Shown here: positions 8,266 through 17,480 of the stretch, in pieces
Numbering within the stretch: position 1 is the stretch's first letter
Layout of the letters: each line of letters starts with the position of its first letter
NCBI RefSeq assembly: GCF_000355695.1
Contig: NC_020891.1
Location: forward strand, 682,001-746,000
Direction of reading: 5' to 3'
DNA: 64,000 nucleotides
Source of the DNA: Clavibacter nebraskensis NCPPB 2581
GTDB taxonomy: Bacteria; Actinomycetota; Actinomycetes; Actinomycetales; Microbacteriaceae
Made by a program: the position numbers and the translations under genes
The notes under the pieces: generated by a model
The model's database searches: none
The model's input: the letters and a program-made list of their open reading frames with translations, nothing else
Told to the model about the DNA's origin: nothing

Positions 8266-9512
8266 CGGATCACCTGCGCCGCGATGTCGGTGCGGTGCTG
8301 CGACCCGTCGAGCGACAACCGCCCGACGGCCTCGTAGACCCGCGACCGCGCCTCCACGAACGAGGACCCCGTCGCGACGACGCTGAGCACGCGCCCGCCG
8401 GTGACGACGAGCCCGGCGTCCGACTCGGCGGTGGCGGCGTGCGCGATGCTCACGCCCTCGACCCGCTCCGCCTCCTCGACGCCCTCGATGACGCGTCCCG
8501 TCAGCGGCGCCTCCGGGTAGCCCTCGCTCGCGACCACCACGGTGACCGCGACGTCATCGGAGAACTCCGGCCGCGCGACGCCGCCGAGCTCGCCCGACGC
8601 GGCCGCGAGCAGCAGCTGCGAGAGCGGCGTGACGAGGCGGGGCAGCACGACCTGGGTCTCCGGATCCCCGAAGCGCGCGTTGAACTCGATCACCCGGATC
8701 CCGTCCGCGGTGAGGATGAGCCCGCAGTAGAGCAGCCCGATGAACGGCGTCTGCTCTTCCGCGAGCTTCCGCACCGTGGGGAGCGCGATGGTGTCGATGA
8801 CCTCGTCGACGAAGCCGTCCGGCAGCCACGGCAGCGGCGAGTACGCGCCCATGCCGCCCGTGTTGGGCCCCGCGTCGCCGTCGCCCAGGCGCTTGTAGTC
8901 CTGCGCGGGCGAGAGGGGGACCACATCGTGCCCGTCGGAGAGGAGGAACAGCGACACCTCCTGCCCGGCCAGGAACTCCTCGACGAGCACGGTGCCCTGG
9001 CCGAGGTAGTGGCGGGCGTGCTCGAGGGCCAGCGTGCGGTCGGCCGTGACCAGCACGCCCTTGCCGGCGGCGAGGCCGTCGGCCTTGATGACGTAGGGGG
9101 CGCCGTACTCGTCGAGCGCGGCCTCGACCTCGTCGACCGTGCCGGCCTGGGCGGCGCGGCCCGTGGGCACGCCCGCCTCCTCCATGATGCGCTTGGCGAA
9201 GGTCTTGGATCCCTCGAGCGCGGCGGCCGCCCGGCCCGGCCCGAAGACGGGGATGCCGCGCGTGCGGAGCGCGTCCGCGACCCCGGCGACGAGCGGCGCC
9301 TCTGGCCCCACGACGACGAGCTCGACGCCCTCCGCGAGCGCGTGCTCCGCGACCACCGCGGGGTCGTCGATGTCCATCTTCACGACGGGCACGACGCGCG
9401 CGATCCCGGCGTTGCCGGGTGCCGCGACGATCTCGTGGCCCGCGTCCTCTCGGAGCAGGGCCGTGACGATGGCGTGCTCGCGCGCACCGGAACCGAGTAC
9501 CAGGATCTTCAC
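8262..9512 (-). CDS. purD: phosphoribosylamine-glycine ligase
   Basis: 416 residues. ATP-grasp enzyme that joins glycine to phosphoribosylamine in purine synthesis. The protein opens with the family's MKILVLGSGAREHAIV, has the ATP-grasp loop (YVIKADGLAAGKGVLV) near residue 140, and GPNTGGMGAYSP and IEFNARFGDPETQ in the active-site half. It is full length. It leads the purD-purC operon; the 377 bases before it are discussed separately. Confidence 0.97.
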   Translation of the reverse strand: MKILVLGSGAREHAIVTALLREDAGHEIVAAPGNAGIARVVPVVKMDIDDPAVVAEHALAEGVELVVVGPEAPLVAGVADALRTRGIPVFGPGRAAAALEGSKTFAKRIMEEAGVPTGRAAQAGTVDEVEAALDEYGAPYVIKADGLAAGKGVLVTADRTLALEHARHYLGQGTVLVEEFLAGQEVSLFLLSDGHDVVPLSPAQDYKRLGDGDAGPNTGGMGAYSPLPWLPDGFVDEVIDTIALPTVRKLAEEQTPFIGLLYCGLILTADGIRVIEFNARFGDPETQVVLPRLVTPLSQLLLAAASGELGGVARPEFSDDVAVTVVVASEGYPEAPLTGRVIEGVEEAERVEGVSIAHAATAESDAGLVVTGGRVLSVVATGSSFVEARSRVYEAVGRLSLDGSQHRTDIAAQVIR

Positions 9513-9889
9513 GCCCCCACCCTATCGACGCCGACCCCACCGGACCGGGCCCCTGGGGGCGCCGCCGGGAGCGCCGGATCCCCGCCCCGGGAGGGGGAGA
9601 GGAGGATGGGAGACCGACCCGCCGCGGGCACGTCACGGGTCGGCTCCCTGCCCTCTCCGGCGTTCTTCGGGTCCGCCGGCGGGCGCATCGTCCCTGCCCT
9701 CCCGTCGCCCGGGGAGACGACGGGAGGGAGGACGTCCTGCCGTGCCGAGCGGGTCGTGTCACCGCCGGGCACTTCCATACACGGTAATGGATGTCCCCCA
9801 AAGTGCGGACCCGACGCGACGCCCCAGTAGGAGGGGTGCGGCGACCCGGGACGGGCTGCGCGACCTCGCCGCTCTGGCATCCTGGGGCG
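9513..9889. other. intergenic region upstream of purD with two hairpins
   Basis: 377 bases without a gene. One inverted repeat pairs 9610-9621 with 9636-9647 (core ACCGACCCG / CGGGTCGG). A second is a perfect 10-bp stem, CCCTCCCGTC at 9697-9706 and GACGGGAGGG at 9719-9728, with a 12-base loop. Neither is followed by a T-run. They lie in the probable 5' leader or promoter region of purD. A small AT-richer patch sits at 9775-9795. No riboswitch class was recognised. Confidence 0.5.
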
Positions 9890-10270
9890 ATGGCCAAGGC
9901 GCGCATCCACCCCACCGTCGGACAGCCCGCCGTGCGGGCGGCCCTCGCCAAGGGCGCCGACGCCGACCGGGAGACGCGGGCCACCGCGGTCCGCTTCCTG
10001 CTGCAGGCGTTGGCGGATCTCGCGCCCGGCGGCACGGTCGAGGTGCGCGTCCCGCCGTTCGGGGCCGTCCAGTGCATCGAGGGCCCGGGCCACACGCGCG
10101 GCACGCCCCCGAACGTCATCGAGACCGACCCCGCCACGTGGATCGCGCTCGCCACGGGCGGCACGACCTGGGACGCGGGCGTCGAGGCGGGCGCCGTGCG
10201 CGCGTCCGGGCTCCGCGCCGACCTGCGCGGACTCCTGCCCGTGCCGTGGGAGCTCGCCGCCGACCGCTGA
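9890..10270 (+). CDS. sterol carrier family protein
   Basis: 126 residues. It resembles the short actinobacterial proteins annotated as sterol carrier family: a helical N-terminus (ATAVRFLLQALADLAPG), then VEVRVPPFGAVQCIEGPGH and TDPATWIALATG, the segment typical of the SCP2-like fold. Members may bind lipid-like ligands; none of that is shown here. The ATG is preferred because it fits the family's N-terminus. A CATCCT box six bases before the start and the lack of a good ribosome site hint at a leaderless message. Confidence 0.7.
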   Translation: MAKARIHPTVGQPAVRAALAKGADADRETRATAVRFLLQALADLAPGGTVEVRVPPFGAVQCIEGPGHTRGTPPNVIETDPATWIALATGGTTWDAGVEAGAVRASGLRADLRGLLPVPWELAADR

Positions 10271-10329
10271 GCGCCGGCCAGCGCCGCCGCGGTTCGTGCG
10301 GGGTCGGCGGCGCGGGGGATGATGGACCC

Positions 10330-10638
10330 ATGACCAACGCCCGACCCCAGCCCGACGACGAGCGCCGCACCGAGGTCCTCGTGCGGCGGTCCCCCCGCTA
10401 CTTCCGCTTCATAGGGGTCGGAGCTGTCCTCGGGATCATCGTGGCGATGGTCCTCACGCTCACGTTCCCGCCGAACCCGGAGTTCTCCGAGGCCCAGGTG
10501 CTGGCGTTCCTCGCGCTGTTCGCGGTCGTCATCTTCGGCGGGCTGGCCGCGCTCCTCGCGCTGGCGCTCGACCGCGCGGCGTCGCGCCGGTCGCGCGTCC
10601 TCACGGCCGAGCGCGAGCCGGGCGAGCCGGGCGCCTGA
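10330..10638 (+). CDS. small two-helix membrane protein
   Basis: 102 residues. Two clear membrane segments (FIGVGAVLGIIVAMVLTLTF and, after a short charged loop, VLAFLALFAVVIFGGLAALL) with a polar, acidic N-terminus and a basic C-terminus, so both ends are probably cytoplasmic. No catalytic motif. It stands next to purF, with which it converges (36 bases between stops). Function unknown. Confidence 0.65.
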   Translation: MTNARPQPDDERRTEVLVRRSPRYFRFIGVGAVLGIIVAMVLTLTFPPNPEFSEAQVLAFLALFAVVIFGGLAALLALALDRAASRRSRVLTAEREPGEPGA

Positions 10639-10674
10639 TCCCGCATCCGACCTCCTGGCCCCGCGTCGCGCCGA

Positions 10675-12135
10675 TCAGCTGAGCTGCGTGCGCTCCAGCC
10701 AGGACAGGTACTCCGGCGTCACGTTGCCGGTGATGTACTCGCCCGTGAAGCAGCTCATCTCGAGGTCCTCCACGCCGGTGGATCCCTCGAGGATCGCGTC
10801 GCGCATGTCCGCGACCTCCTGGTAGATGAGGTGGTCGGCGCCGAGCTCGGTCGCGATCTCGGGGATCTTCCGCCCGTGCGCGATGAGCTCCTGCCGCGAC
10901 GGCATGTTGATGCCGTACACGTGGGGGTAGCGCACCGGGGGAGCGGCCGAGGTGAACGTCACCTTGTTGGCGCCGGCCTGCCGGGCCATGGTGACGATCT
11001 CGCGGCTCGTCGTGCCGCGCACGATGGAGTCGTCGACGATGAGGATGTTCTTGCCCTGGAACTCCGAGCTCATCGCGTTGAGCTTCTGGCGCACGGACTT
11101 CTTGCGCTGCGCCTGCCCCGGCATGATGAACGTCCGGCCGACGTAGCGGTTCTTGTAGAAGCCCTCGCGGTACTCGATGCCGAGCGTCTGCGCGACCTGC
11201 ATGGCCGACGGGCGCGAGGAGTCCGGGATGGGCATGACGACGTCGATGTCCCCCGCGGGGCTGTGCTCCGCGATGGTGGCGGCGAGCCGGTTGCCCATGC
11301 GCAGGCGCGCGTCGTACACGCTGATGCCGGACATGACCGAGTCGGGCCGCGCGAGGTAGACGAACTCGAACGCGCACGGGATGAGCCGCGGCGTCGGGTG
11401 GCACTGGCGCGCGTGCATCTCGCCGTCCATCGTGATGAACACGGCCTCGCCGGGCGCGACGTCGCGCACGATCTCGTAGCCGAGCGACTCCATGACGAGC
11501 GACTCGCTCGCCACGACCCACTCCATCCGGCCGCCCTCGAGCTCGCGGCGGCCCAGGGTGAGCGGGCGGATCCCGAACGGGTCGCGGAACGCGAGCATGC
11601 CGTGCCCGGCGATCATCGCGATCGAGGCGTACGAGCCCTCGACGCGCTCGTGGAGGCGCTCGACGGCGGTGAACACCTGGTCGGGGTCGAGCGCCATGCC
11701 GGACACCTGCGACTGCAGCTCGTGGGCCAGCACGTTCACCAGCAGCTCGGTGTCGGAGCTCGTGTTCGTGTGGCGGCGATCCACGTGGAAGAGCTCCTGC
11801 GCCAGCTCCCGCGTGTTCGTGAGGTTGCCGTTGTGCACGAGGACGATGCCGTAGGGCGCGTTCACGTAGAACGGCTGCGCCTCGTCCTCGTCCGTGGCGC
11901 TGCCCTTGGTGGCGTACCGCACGTGGCCGAGGCCCATGGTGCCGAGCAGCGATCGCATGTCGCGCGTGCGGAAGGCTTCGCGGACCTGACCGCTGAGCTT
12001 CTTCACGTGGAAGGTGTTGCCCTCCGCGGTGGCGATGCCGGTGGAGTCCTGACCGCGGTGCTGCAGGAGCAGGAGGCTGTCGTAGACGAGTTGGTTGACG
12101 GGTTCGGACGATACGACGCCGACGATGCCGCACAT
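10675..12135 (-). CDS. purF: amidophosphoribosyltransferase
   Basis: 486 residues. Transfers the glutamine amide to PRPP, the first committed step of purine synthesis. Cys2 of MCGIVGVV is the glutaminase nucleophile once Met is removed. The PRPP loop ILIVDDSIVRGTTSREI lies near residue 350, and the length fits the family. An AGGAG ribosome site sits 11 bases before the ATG. It is divergent from purM, with 90 bases between starts, which suggests joint control. Confidence 0.97.
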   Translation of the reverse strand: MCGIVGVVSSEPVNQLVYDSLLLLQHRGQDSTGIATAEGNTFHVKKLSGQVREAFRTRDMRSLLGTMGLGHVRYATKGSATDEDEAQPFYVNAPYGIVLVHNGNLTNTRELAQELFHVDRRHTNTSSDTELLVNVLAHELQSQVSGMALDPDQVFTAVERLHERVEGSYASIAMIAGHGMLAFRDPFGIRPLTLGRRELEGGRMEWVVASESLVMESLGYEIVRDVAPGEAVFITMDGEMHARQCHPTPRLIPCAFEFVYLARPDSVMSGISVYDARLRMGNRLAATIAEHSPAGDIDVVMPIPDSSRPSAMQVAQTLGIEYREGFYKNRYVGRTFIMPGQAQRKKSVRQKLNAMSSEFQGKNILIVDDSIVRGTTSREIVTMARQAGANKVTFTSAAPPVRYPHVYGINMPSRQELIAHGRKIPEIATELGADHLIYQEVADMRDAILEGSTGVEDLEMSCFTGEYITGNVTPEYLSWLERTQLS

Positions 12136-12212
12136 GCTTCGGCTGACTCCTGAAGAGTAGAAGAGGTGGGGGAGCCGCCAGTCTCCCACACGGGAGCGAC
12201 GCGCCCGGCCGC

Positions 12213-12225
12213 TACTGTGTCTCAG
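12213..12225 (+). promoter_or_regulatory. -10 box of a likely leaderless purM transcript
   Basis: TACTGT at 12213-12218 is seven bases before the purM GTG, and no Shine-Dalgarno sequence is present. Transcription would start at or next to the GTG. The short spacing to the divergent purF start leaves room for one shared control region. Confidence 0.5.
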
Positions 12226-13335
12226 GTGACCACCAAGAGCTCGTATGCAGAGGCCGGCGTCGACACGGAGGCCGGCGATCTCGCGGTCCAGCTGATGAAG
12301 GAGGCCGTGTCCCGCACGCACGGCCCCGAGGTCGTCGGCGGATTCGGCGGGTTCGCGGGGCTGTTCGACGCGAGCGCCCTGACCCGGTTCCGCCACCCGC
12401 TCCTCGCGACGTCGACGGACGGCGTCGGCACCAAGGTCGCCATCGCGCAGACCATCGACAGGCACGACACCATCGGCCAGGACCTCGTGGGCATGGTCGT
12501 CGACGACATCGTCGTGGTCGGCGCGCGTCCCCTCTTCATGACCGACTACATCGCCTGCGGCAAGGTCGTGCCCGCGCGCATCGCCGACATCGTCGCCGGC
12601 ATCGCGCGCGCCTGCTCCGACACCGGCACCGCCCTCGTCGGCGGCGAGACGGCCGAGCACCCGGGGCTCCTCGGGCCGGACGACTACGACGTGGCCGGTG
12701 CCGCGGTGGGTGCGGTCGAGGCGGACTCGGTGCTCGGATCCGAGCGGGTGCGCGACGGCGACGTCGTGTTGGCGCTCGCCTCCAGCGGCCTGCACAGCAA
12801 CGGCTTCTCGCTCGTGCGCCACATCCTCGCCACCGCGGGCATCGGCTTCGGCGACACCTCGGCCGAGCTCGGCGGCGTGGTCGGCGAGGTGCTGCTCGAG
12901 CCGACGCGCCTCTACACGACGCCGCTGCTCGACGTGCTCGCGCAGCCGGAGCTCGGCCCGGCCGTCCACTCCATCAGCCACGTCACGGGCGGCGGCATCG
13001 CGGCGAACCTCGCGCGCGTGCTGCCGCGCGGGTCCTTCAGCGAGCTCGAGCGCTCCACGTGGTCGCCGCCCGCGGTCTTCCGTGCGCTCGCCGGCATCGC
13101 GGGCTCGACGCTCGAGAGCGCGGAGGGCACCTGGAACCTCGGCATCGGCATGATCGCCGTGGTCGACGCCGCGGCCGCCGACGGCATCGCGCGCGCGCTC
13201 ACCGCCGCGGGCATCCCCACCTGGGAGGCCGGCCGCGTGACGATCGGCGACGCCCCGGCGGGCGCCGGCTTCGAGCAGGGCGCCAAGGGCGTCGACGGCG
13301 GGGCCGTGCGCCTCACCGGCCGCTACCGCGACTGA
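12226..13335 (+). CDS. purM: phosphoribosylformylglycinamidine cyclo-ligase
   Basis: 369 residues from GTG. Closes the imidazole ring to give AIR. It begins with the family's SSYAEAGVDTEAGD, followed by GGFGGFAGLFD, ATSTDGVGTKV and GQDLVGMVVDDIVV in the ATP-binding half, and HVTGGGIAANLARVLP in the C-terminal half. It is full length. It stands opposite purF. Confidence 0.97.
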   Translation: MTTKSSYAEAGVDTEAGDLAVQLMKEAVSRTHGPEVVGGFGGFAGLFDASALTRFRHPLLATSTDGVGTKVAIAQTIDRHDTIGQDLVGMVVDDIVVVGARPLFMTDYIACGKVVPARIADIVAGIARACSDTGTALVGGETAEHPGLLGPDDYDVAGAAVGAVEADSVLGSERVRDGDVVLALASSGLHSNGFSLVRHILATAGIGFGDTSAELGGVVGEVLLEPTRLYTTPLLDVLAQPELGPAVHSISHVTGGGIAANLARVLPRGSFSELERSTWSPPAVFRALAGIAGSTLESAEGTWNLGIGMIAVVDAAAADGIARALTAAGIPTWEAGRVTIGDAPAGAGFEQGAKGVDGGAVRLTGRYRD

Positions 13336-13408
13336 TCCGCGTCGCGCTGGGTGCGTCCGCCCCGGGGGACGGCGTCGCGCCCGTGCCGACGAGCGACCGC
13401 GGGCGCAC

Positions 13409-13450
13409 ATGAGCGGACCCGCCTCACCAGGAGGCGGGTCCGACGCTCAT
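13409..13450. terminator. bidirectional terminator between purM and the DUF3073 gene
   Basis: Perfect 11-bp stem, GGACCCGCCTC at 13415-13425 and GAGGCGGGTCC at 13431-13441, with loop ACCAG, extended by ATGAGC/GCTCAT outside. It sits between convergent genes and has no T-run, as is common in very GC-rich actinobacteria. Confidence 0.65.
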
Positions 13451-13472
13451 CCGACCGGGGCCGGAGGCGGGA

Positions 13473-13682
13473 TCAGGCGCGCTTCTGCTCGTCGCCCGGG
13501 ACGTAGGCGTCCGGCTCGTCGGCGTACTCGTCCCACTTGGCGGCCTCGGCCGCGTACTGCTCGTCGACCGCCCCGTGGGTGGTCAGCTCGCGCTCCAGCT
13601 GCGTGTAGTCCACATTGGGACTGAACGACTTCAGCTCTCGCGCGATCTTGGTGTGCTTAGCTTTTTGACGGCCGCGCCCCAT
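13473..13682 (-). CDS. DUF3073 family protein
   Basis: 69 residues. The basic start MGRGRQKAKHTKIARELK followed by an acidic tail (YADEPDAYVPGDEQKRA) is the hallmark of this actinobacterial family, usually found beside purM as here. An AGGGGG ribosome site precedes the ATG. The function of the family is not known. Confidence 0.85.
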   Translation of the reverse strand: MGRGRQKAKHTKIARELKSFSPNVDYTQLERELTTHGAVDEQYAAEAAKWDEYADEPDAYVPGDEQKRA

Positions 13683-13891
13683 GCGAGACCCCCTCACGAC
13701 TCAGGCCCCGACGGGCGGTGACAACGCTGGATGCAGCGGACAGGGATTGGAGAAAACCTAGGGGCTACCCTAACATGGGGCCCTAGTCGCCCCGGGCGTG
13801 TCCTCCCTGTCCGGAGAGCGTGCACGGGCATCGTACGACCTCGTCCCGAAATCGCCCTGCGCCCGCGAGCGGGCGCTAGCCTGGTCGTCCC
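13683..13891. other. divergent promoter region
   Basis: Between the DUF3073 gene (leftward) and the monooxygenase gene (rightward). An AT-richer patch at 13750-13775 contains TTAGGGT on the minus strand, a possible -10 for the DUF3073 gene. On the plus strand TAGCCT at 13877-13882, nine bases before the ATG at 13892, is a possible -10 for a leaderless message. Confidence 0.4.
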
Positions 13892-15022
13892 ATGACCTCC
13901 GAGCCGACAGAGACCCAGGTCGTGGTCATCGGTGCCGGACAGGCCGGCCTCTCCGTCGCGTACCACCTGCAGCGGCTCGGCCTCCGCATGGGCGCCGACG
14001 CCGTCGTGCTCGACCGCGGGCCCACGACGGGCGGTGCCTGGCAGCACCGGTGGGCGGCGCTCCGCCTCGGATCCGCGCACCGCGTGGCCGACCTCCCCGG
14101 CATGTCCGAGCTCGGCATCTCGTTCGCGACGGCCGACCGTCGTCTTCCGGCGCGCGACGTGGTGCGCGACCACTACGCCCGCTACGAGCAGCACTTCGAC
14201 CTGCGGGTCGCGCGCCCGGTCGAGGTGCGCGCGGTGCTCGACGCGGACGTGCCCCCGCAGGCCGCGTCGCGTCGCCGGGCCGCGCACCCCTCCGACTCCG
14301 TCCGCCCGCTCCTCGTGCGCGCCACCGACGGCGACCGCGTCGCCCGGTTCGTCGTCAACGCCACCGGCACGTGGGGCGCGCCGTTCATCCCCTCGTACCC
14401 CGGGCTCGGGTCCTTCCGGGGTCGGCAGCTGCACACGTCGGGCTATCGCGCGGCGGCCGACCTGCGGGGGCTCCGCGTGCTCGTCGTGGGCGGCGGCACC
14501 TCCGCCATCGGCTTCCTCATCGAGCTGGAGGGGGTGGCGGCGCGCACCATGTGGTCGACGAGGCGTCCCGTCGACTTCCTCAAGGCGGGCGAGCTCGACG
14601 TCGAGGCCGCCGTGCGCGCGGTCGACCTGCAGGACCGGGCCGCGCGCGCGGGGGAGGCGCTGCCGAGCATCGTCAGCGGGACGGGGGTGCCGCGCACGCG
14701 GCGCATCGTCGCGGGGATCCGGCGCGGGGTGCTCGACAGCAGGGGCCCGGTCGCGCGCTTCGAGGAGGACGGTGTGGTCTGGGCGGACGGCGGGCGTGAC
14801 CAGGTCGACGCGGTCATCTGGGCCACCGGGTTCCGGCCGGAGATCCGGCACCTCGCACCGCTCGGCCTGCGCGAGAAGGAGGGCGGCGTGCGCGTCGAGT
14901 CCGGCGTCTCGGCGCGGGATCCGCGCGTGTTCCTCGCAGGCTACGGACCGCAGGCGTCGACGATCGGCGCGAACCGCGCGGGTCGACGCGTGGCGCGGCA
15001 GGTCATCGCGGCCCTCGGCTGA
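13892..15022 (+). CDS. flavin-dependent monooxygenase-like oxidoreductase
   Basis: 376 residues. The N-terminal FAD-binding Rossmann motif is VVVIGAGQAGLSVAYHLQ. A second nucleotide-binding motif, LRVLVVGGGTSAIGFL, lies near residue 195 and should bind NAD(P)H. The C-terminal VDAVIWATGFRPEIRHL is the typical ATG motif of flavin monooxygenases, and AGYGPQASTIGANRAG closes the FAD site. The substrate is unknown. Relatives are often annotated as putative flavoprotein involved in K+ transport, a label with little support. It is transcribed alone. Confidence 0.85.
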   Translation: MTSEPTETQVVVIGAGQAGLSVAYHLQRLGLRMGADAVVLDRGPTTGGAWQHRWAALRLGSAHRVADLPGMSELGISFATADRRLPARDVVRDHYARYEQHFDLRVARPVEVRAVLDADVPPQAASRRRAAHPSDSVRPLLVRATDGDRVARFVVNATGTWGAPFIPSYPGLGSFRGRQLHTSGYRAAADLRGLRVLVVGGGTSAIGFLIELEGVAARTMWSTRRPVDFLKAGELDVEAAVRAVDLQDRAARAGEALPSIVSGTGVPRTRRIVAGIRRGVLDSRGPVARFEEDGVVWADGGRDQVDAVIWATGFRPEIRHLAPLGLREKEGGVRVESGVSARDPRVFLAGYGPQASTIGANRAGRRVARQVIAALG

Positions 15023-15331
15023 GGCGTCGCGCCGGGGCCCGCGGAAGAGGGGGCGTGGGGGCCCGCGCCGTCTGCGGGAACTCGCGGCGAGGCCCCCGCG
15101 TCCATCCGGACCTCACGGGTCGGTCCGGACGTGACCCGACCGGTCCAGGGTGCGCCGACATCGGCGCACCCCGGGGCCTGGTCGACCTGCACGAGCTCTC
15201 GGGGAAGAGTTCGTACACCAACGAGTCTATAGCCGTGTCCTCCTTTTCGAGGACACGGGGCCCGGCCGCGCGCGTCGGTCGCCGCCGAGCTCGGCTCCGG
15301 GACGCGTCGCTGCCCGGCTCCGCGGCGGGAC
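15023..15331. other. intergenic region with two strong inverted repeats
   Basis: 309 bases between convergent genes. A near-perfect palindrome, GGGTGCGCCGA at 15148-15158 and TCGGCGCACCC at 15161-15171, has only two bases in the middle. A perfect 10-bp hairpin, CCGTGTCCTC at 15233-15242 and GAGGACACGG at 15249-15258, has a CTTTTC loop and is a good terminator candidate for the APC permease or the monooxygenase. No coding frame here looks real. Confidence 0.6.
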
Positions 15332-17392
15332 CTAGGGCGTCCTTCGGCCGCTCGTGTGCTTCACGGGCGTCGTCGGCGGCGGGCCGGATCGGCGGACGGC
15401 GGGGCGCACGGGCTCGCCACGGCGATCCTGCCCGGGCACCGGCCGCGACCGACGGCCGTAGATGAGCTCCGACGAGTCGAGCAGCCACGGCACCAGCGCC
15501 AGCGTGACGCCGTGCACGAGGAGCAGCTTCTGGCGGATCCGTCGGGCCTTGTGGTTGTGCAGCAGCGTCTCCCACCAGTGGCCGACGATGTAGACGGGCG
15601 TGTAGACCGTGATGATCTCGCTGCCGTGCTCGGCCCGGCGGGACTTCAGGTACTTGATGAGCGGGAAGCTGATGTCGCGGTAGGGGGAGGCGACGATGCG
15701 CAGCGGCATCTCGATCTCCATCTCGATCCACTGGCGCTCGAGCAGCTTGGTCGCCTCGTCGTCGACGGAGACGTGCACCGCCTCGATGCTGTCGTGGTTG
15801 GCGGCGATGGCGTAGTCGAGCGCCTTGAGGACCGGCTTCTGCATCCGGCCGACGAGCACGACCGCGTGGTCGCCCGTGGAGCCGAAGACCGTGACGGGGT
15901 CGACCTCGATCTCCTTCTCCACGTCGCGGTAGTAGCGGTTCACGCCGAGCATGAGGAGGAACAGCACCGGCATGATCGCGAACACGAGCCAGGCGCCGTG
16001 CGTGAACTTGGTGATGGTGACGACGATGAGCACGAGCGCCGTGAGCAGCGCTCCGAACGCGTTGATGGCGAGGCCGCGGATCACCTCGCCGCGGTTCGCG
16101 CAGCCCTCGCGGAGCATGCGGGTCCAGTGCACGACCATGCCCGTCTGCCCGAGCGTGAACGACACGAAGACGCCGATGATGTAGAGCTGGATGAGTTGCG
16201 TGAGGTTCGCCTGGTAGACGACGAGGATGAGCGTCGCGCCGAGCGCCAGCAGCAGCATGCCGTTGCTGTAGACGAGGCGGTCGCCGCGGGTGAGCAGCGA
16301 CTTGGGGGCGTAGGCGTCCTTCGCGAGCACGGAGCCGAGCAGCGGGAAGCCGTTGAACGCAGTGTTGGCCGCCAGGAGCAGCACCGCGGCGGTCGTCGCC
16401 TGCAGCAGGTAGAACATCACGCTGCCGTTGCCGAACGTGGCCCCGGCGACCTGCGCCATGAGGCTCTTCTGCGGCTCCGTGGCGCACCCGGTCCAGCCGA
16501 TGAGGTCGCACGGGTGCTCGCCGTAGTGCACCTGCGCGATGAGCGCGAGGGTCGTGAGGCCGACGAACAGCACGATGGCCGTGCCGCCCATGATCACGAG
16601 GGTGGCCTGCGCGTTCTTGACCTTGGGCGTGCGGAACGCGGGGACGCCGTTGGAGATGGCCTCGACGCCCGTGAGCGCGGAGCAGCCGCTCGAGAACGCG
16701 CGGAGCAGCAGGAGGATGAAGGCGACCTGTGACAGGCTCGGGGTCTCGACCGTGTAGGCGGCGGACTCGGCGACGGGCGGGTCGCCGAGGGCCGTGCGGA
16801 CGAGGCCGACGACGATCATGAGGCCCACGCTCGCGATGAAGAGGTACGTGGGCACCGCGAAGGCCTTGCTCGACTCGCGCACGCCCCGGAGGTTGACGGC
16901 CGCGAGGAGCGCCACGAAGAACACCGCGATCTCGACGCGGAACGGCGCGATCTCGGGGATCGCGCTGATGATGTTGTCGACGCCGGAGGCGACCGACACC
17001 GCCACCGTGAGGATGTAGTCGACGAGGAGCGCGGACGCGACGACGAGGCCGGCCTTCTCGCCGAGGTTCTTGTGGGCGACCTCGTAGTCGCCGCCGCCCG
17101 ACGGGTAGGCCTTGATGAGCTGGCGGTAGCTGAGCACCACGACGACCAGCAGGATCACGACGCAGGCCGCGACCCACGGCGCGAAGCTCAGGAACGCGAG
17201 GCCGCCGAGCGTGAGGATGAGGAGCAGCTCCTGCGGCGCGTACGCGACCGAGCTGAGCGGGTCGCTCGCGAAGATGGGGAGCGCGAGGTGCTTGGGGAGC
17301 AGCTGGCCCTCGAGCTTGTCGCTGGCGAGCTTCTCGCCGATGAGCAGCCGCTTGGCGGGACTGCTCTCGGGTGCCTGGGGGTCCGGAGTCAC
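15332..17392 (-). CDS. APC superfamily permease with C-terminal soluble domain
   Basis: 686 residues from GTG at 17392. The N-terminus has the signature LALPIFASDPLSSVAYAPQE of this APC subgroup, followed by about twelve membrane helices to residue 480 or so. The last 200 residues are soluble and cytoplasmic, with VFGSTGDHAVVLVGRMQKP resembling a universal-stress/nucleotide-binding fold, and end in a Pro/Arg-rich tail. Related proteins transport amino acids or K+; the substrate is not clear. There is no neighbouring regulator. The start is chosen because no better codon precedes the first conserved residues. Confidence 0.82.
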   Translation of the reverse strand: MTPDPQAPESSPAKRLLIGEKLASDKLEGQLLPKHLALPIFASDPLSSVAYAPQELLLILTLGGLAFLSFAPWVAACVVILLVVVVLSYRQLIKAYPSGGGDYEVAHKNLGEKAGLVVASALLVDYILTVAVSVASGVDNIISAIPEIAPFRVEIAVFFVALLAAVNLRGVRESSKAFAVPTYLFIASVGLMIVVGLVRTALGDPPVAESAAYTVETPSLSQVAFILLLLRAFSSGCSALTGVEAISNGVPAFRTPKVKNAQATLVIMGGTAIVLFVGLTTLALIAQVHYGEHPCDLIGWTGCATEPQKSLMAQVAGATFGNGSVMFYLLQATTAAVLLLAANTAFNGFPLLGSVLAKDAYAPKSLLTRGDRLVYSNGMLLLALGATLILVVYQANLTQLIQLYIIGVFVSFTLGQTGMVVHWTRMLREGCANRGEVIRGLAINAFGALLTALVLIVVTITKFTHGAWLVFAIMPVLFLLMLGVNRYYRDVEKEIEVDPVTVFGSTGDHAVVLVGRMQKPVLKALDYAIAANHDSIEAVHVSVDDEATKLLERQWIEMEIEMPLRIVASPYRDISFPLIKYLKSRRAEHGSEIITVYTPVYIVGHWWETLLHNHKARRIRQKLLLVHGVTLALVPWLLDSSELIYGRRSRPVPGQDRRGEPVRPAVRRSGPPPTTPVKHTSGRRTP

Positions 17393-17480
17393 GAGCGGCC
17401 ACGATACATGGCGACGCGCCCGGGCCGCGACGGCGCCGGGAGCGGGCCGTGAGGCCGCTGGATCCCCGTCGCCCCGCGGA

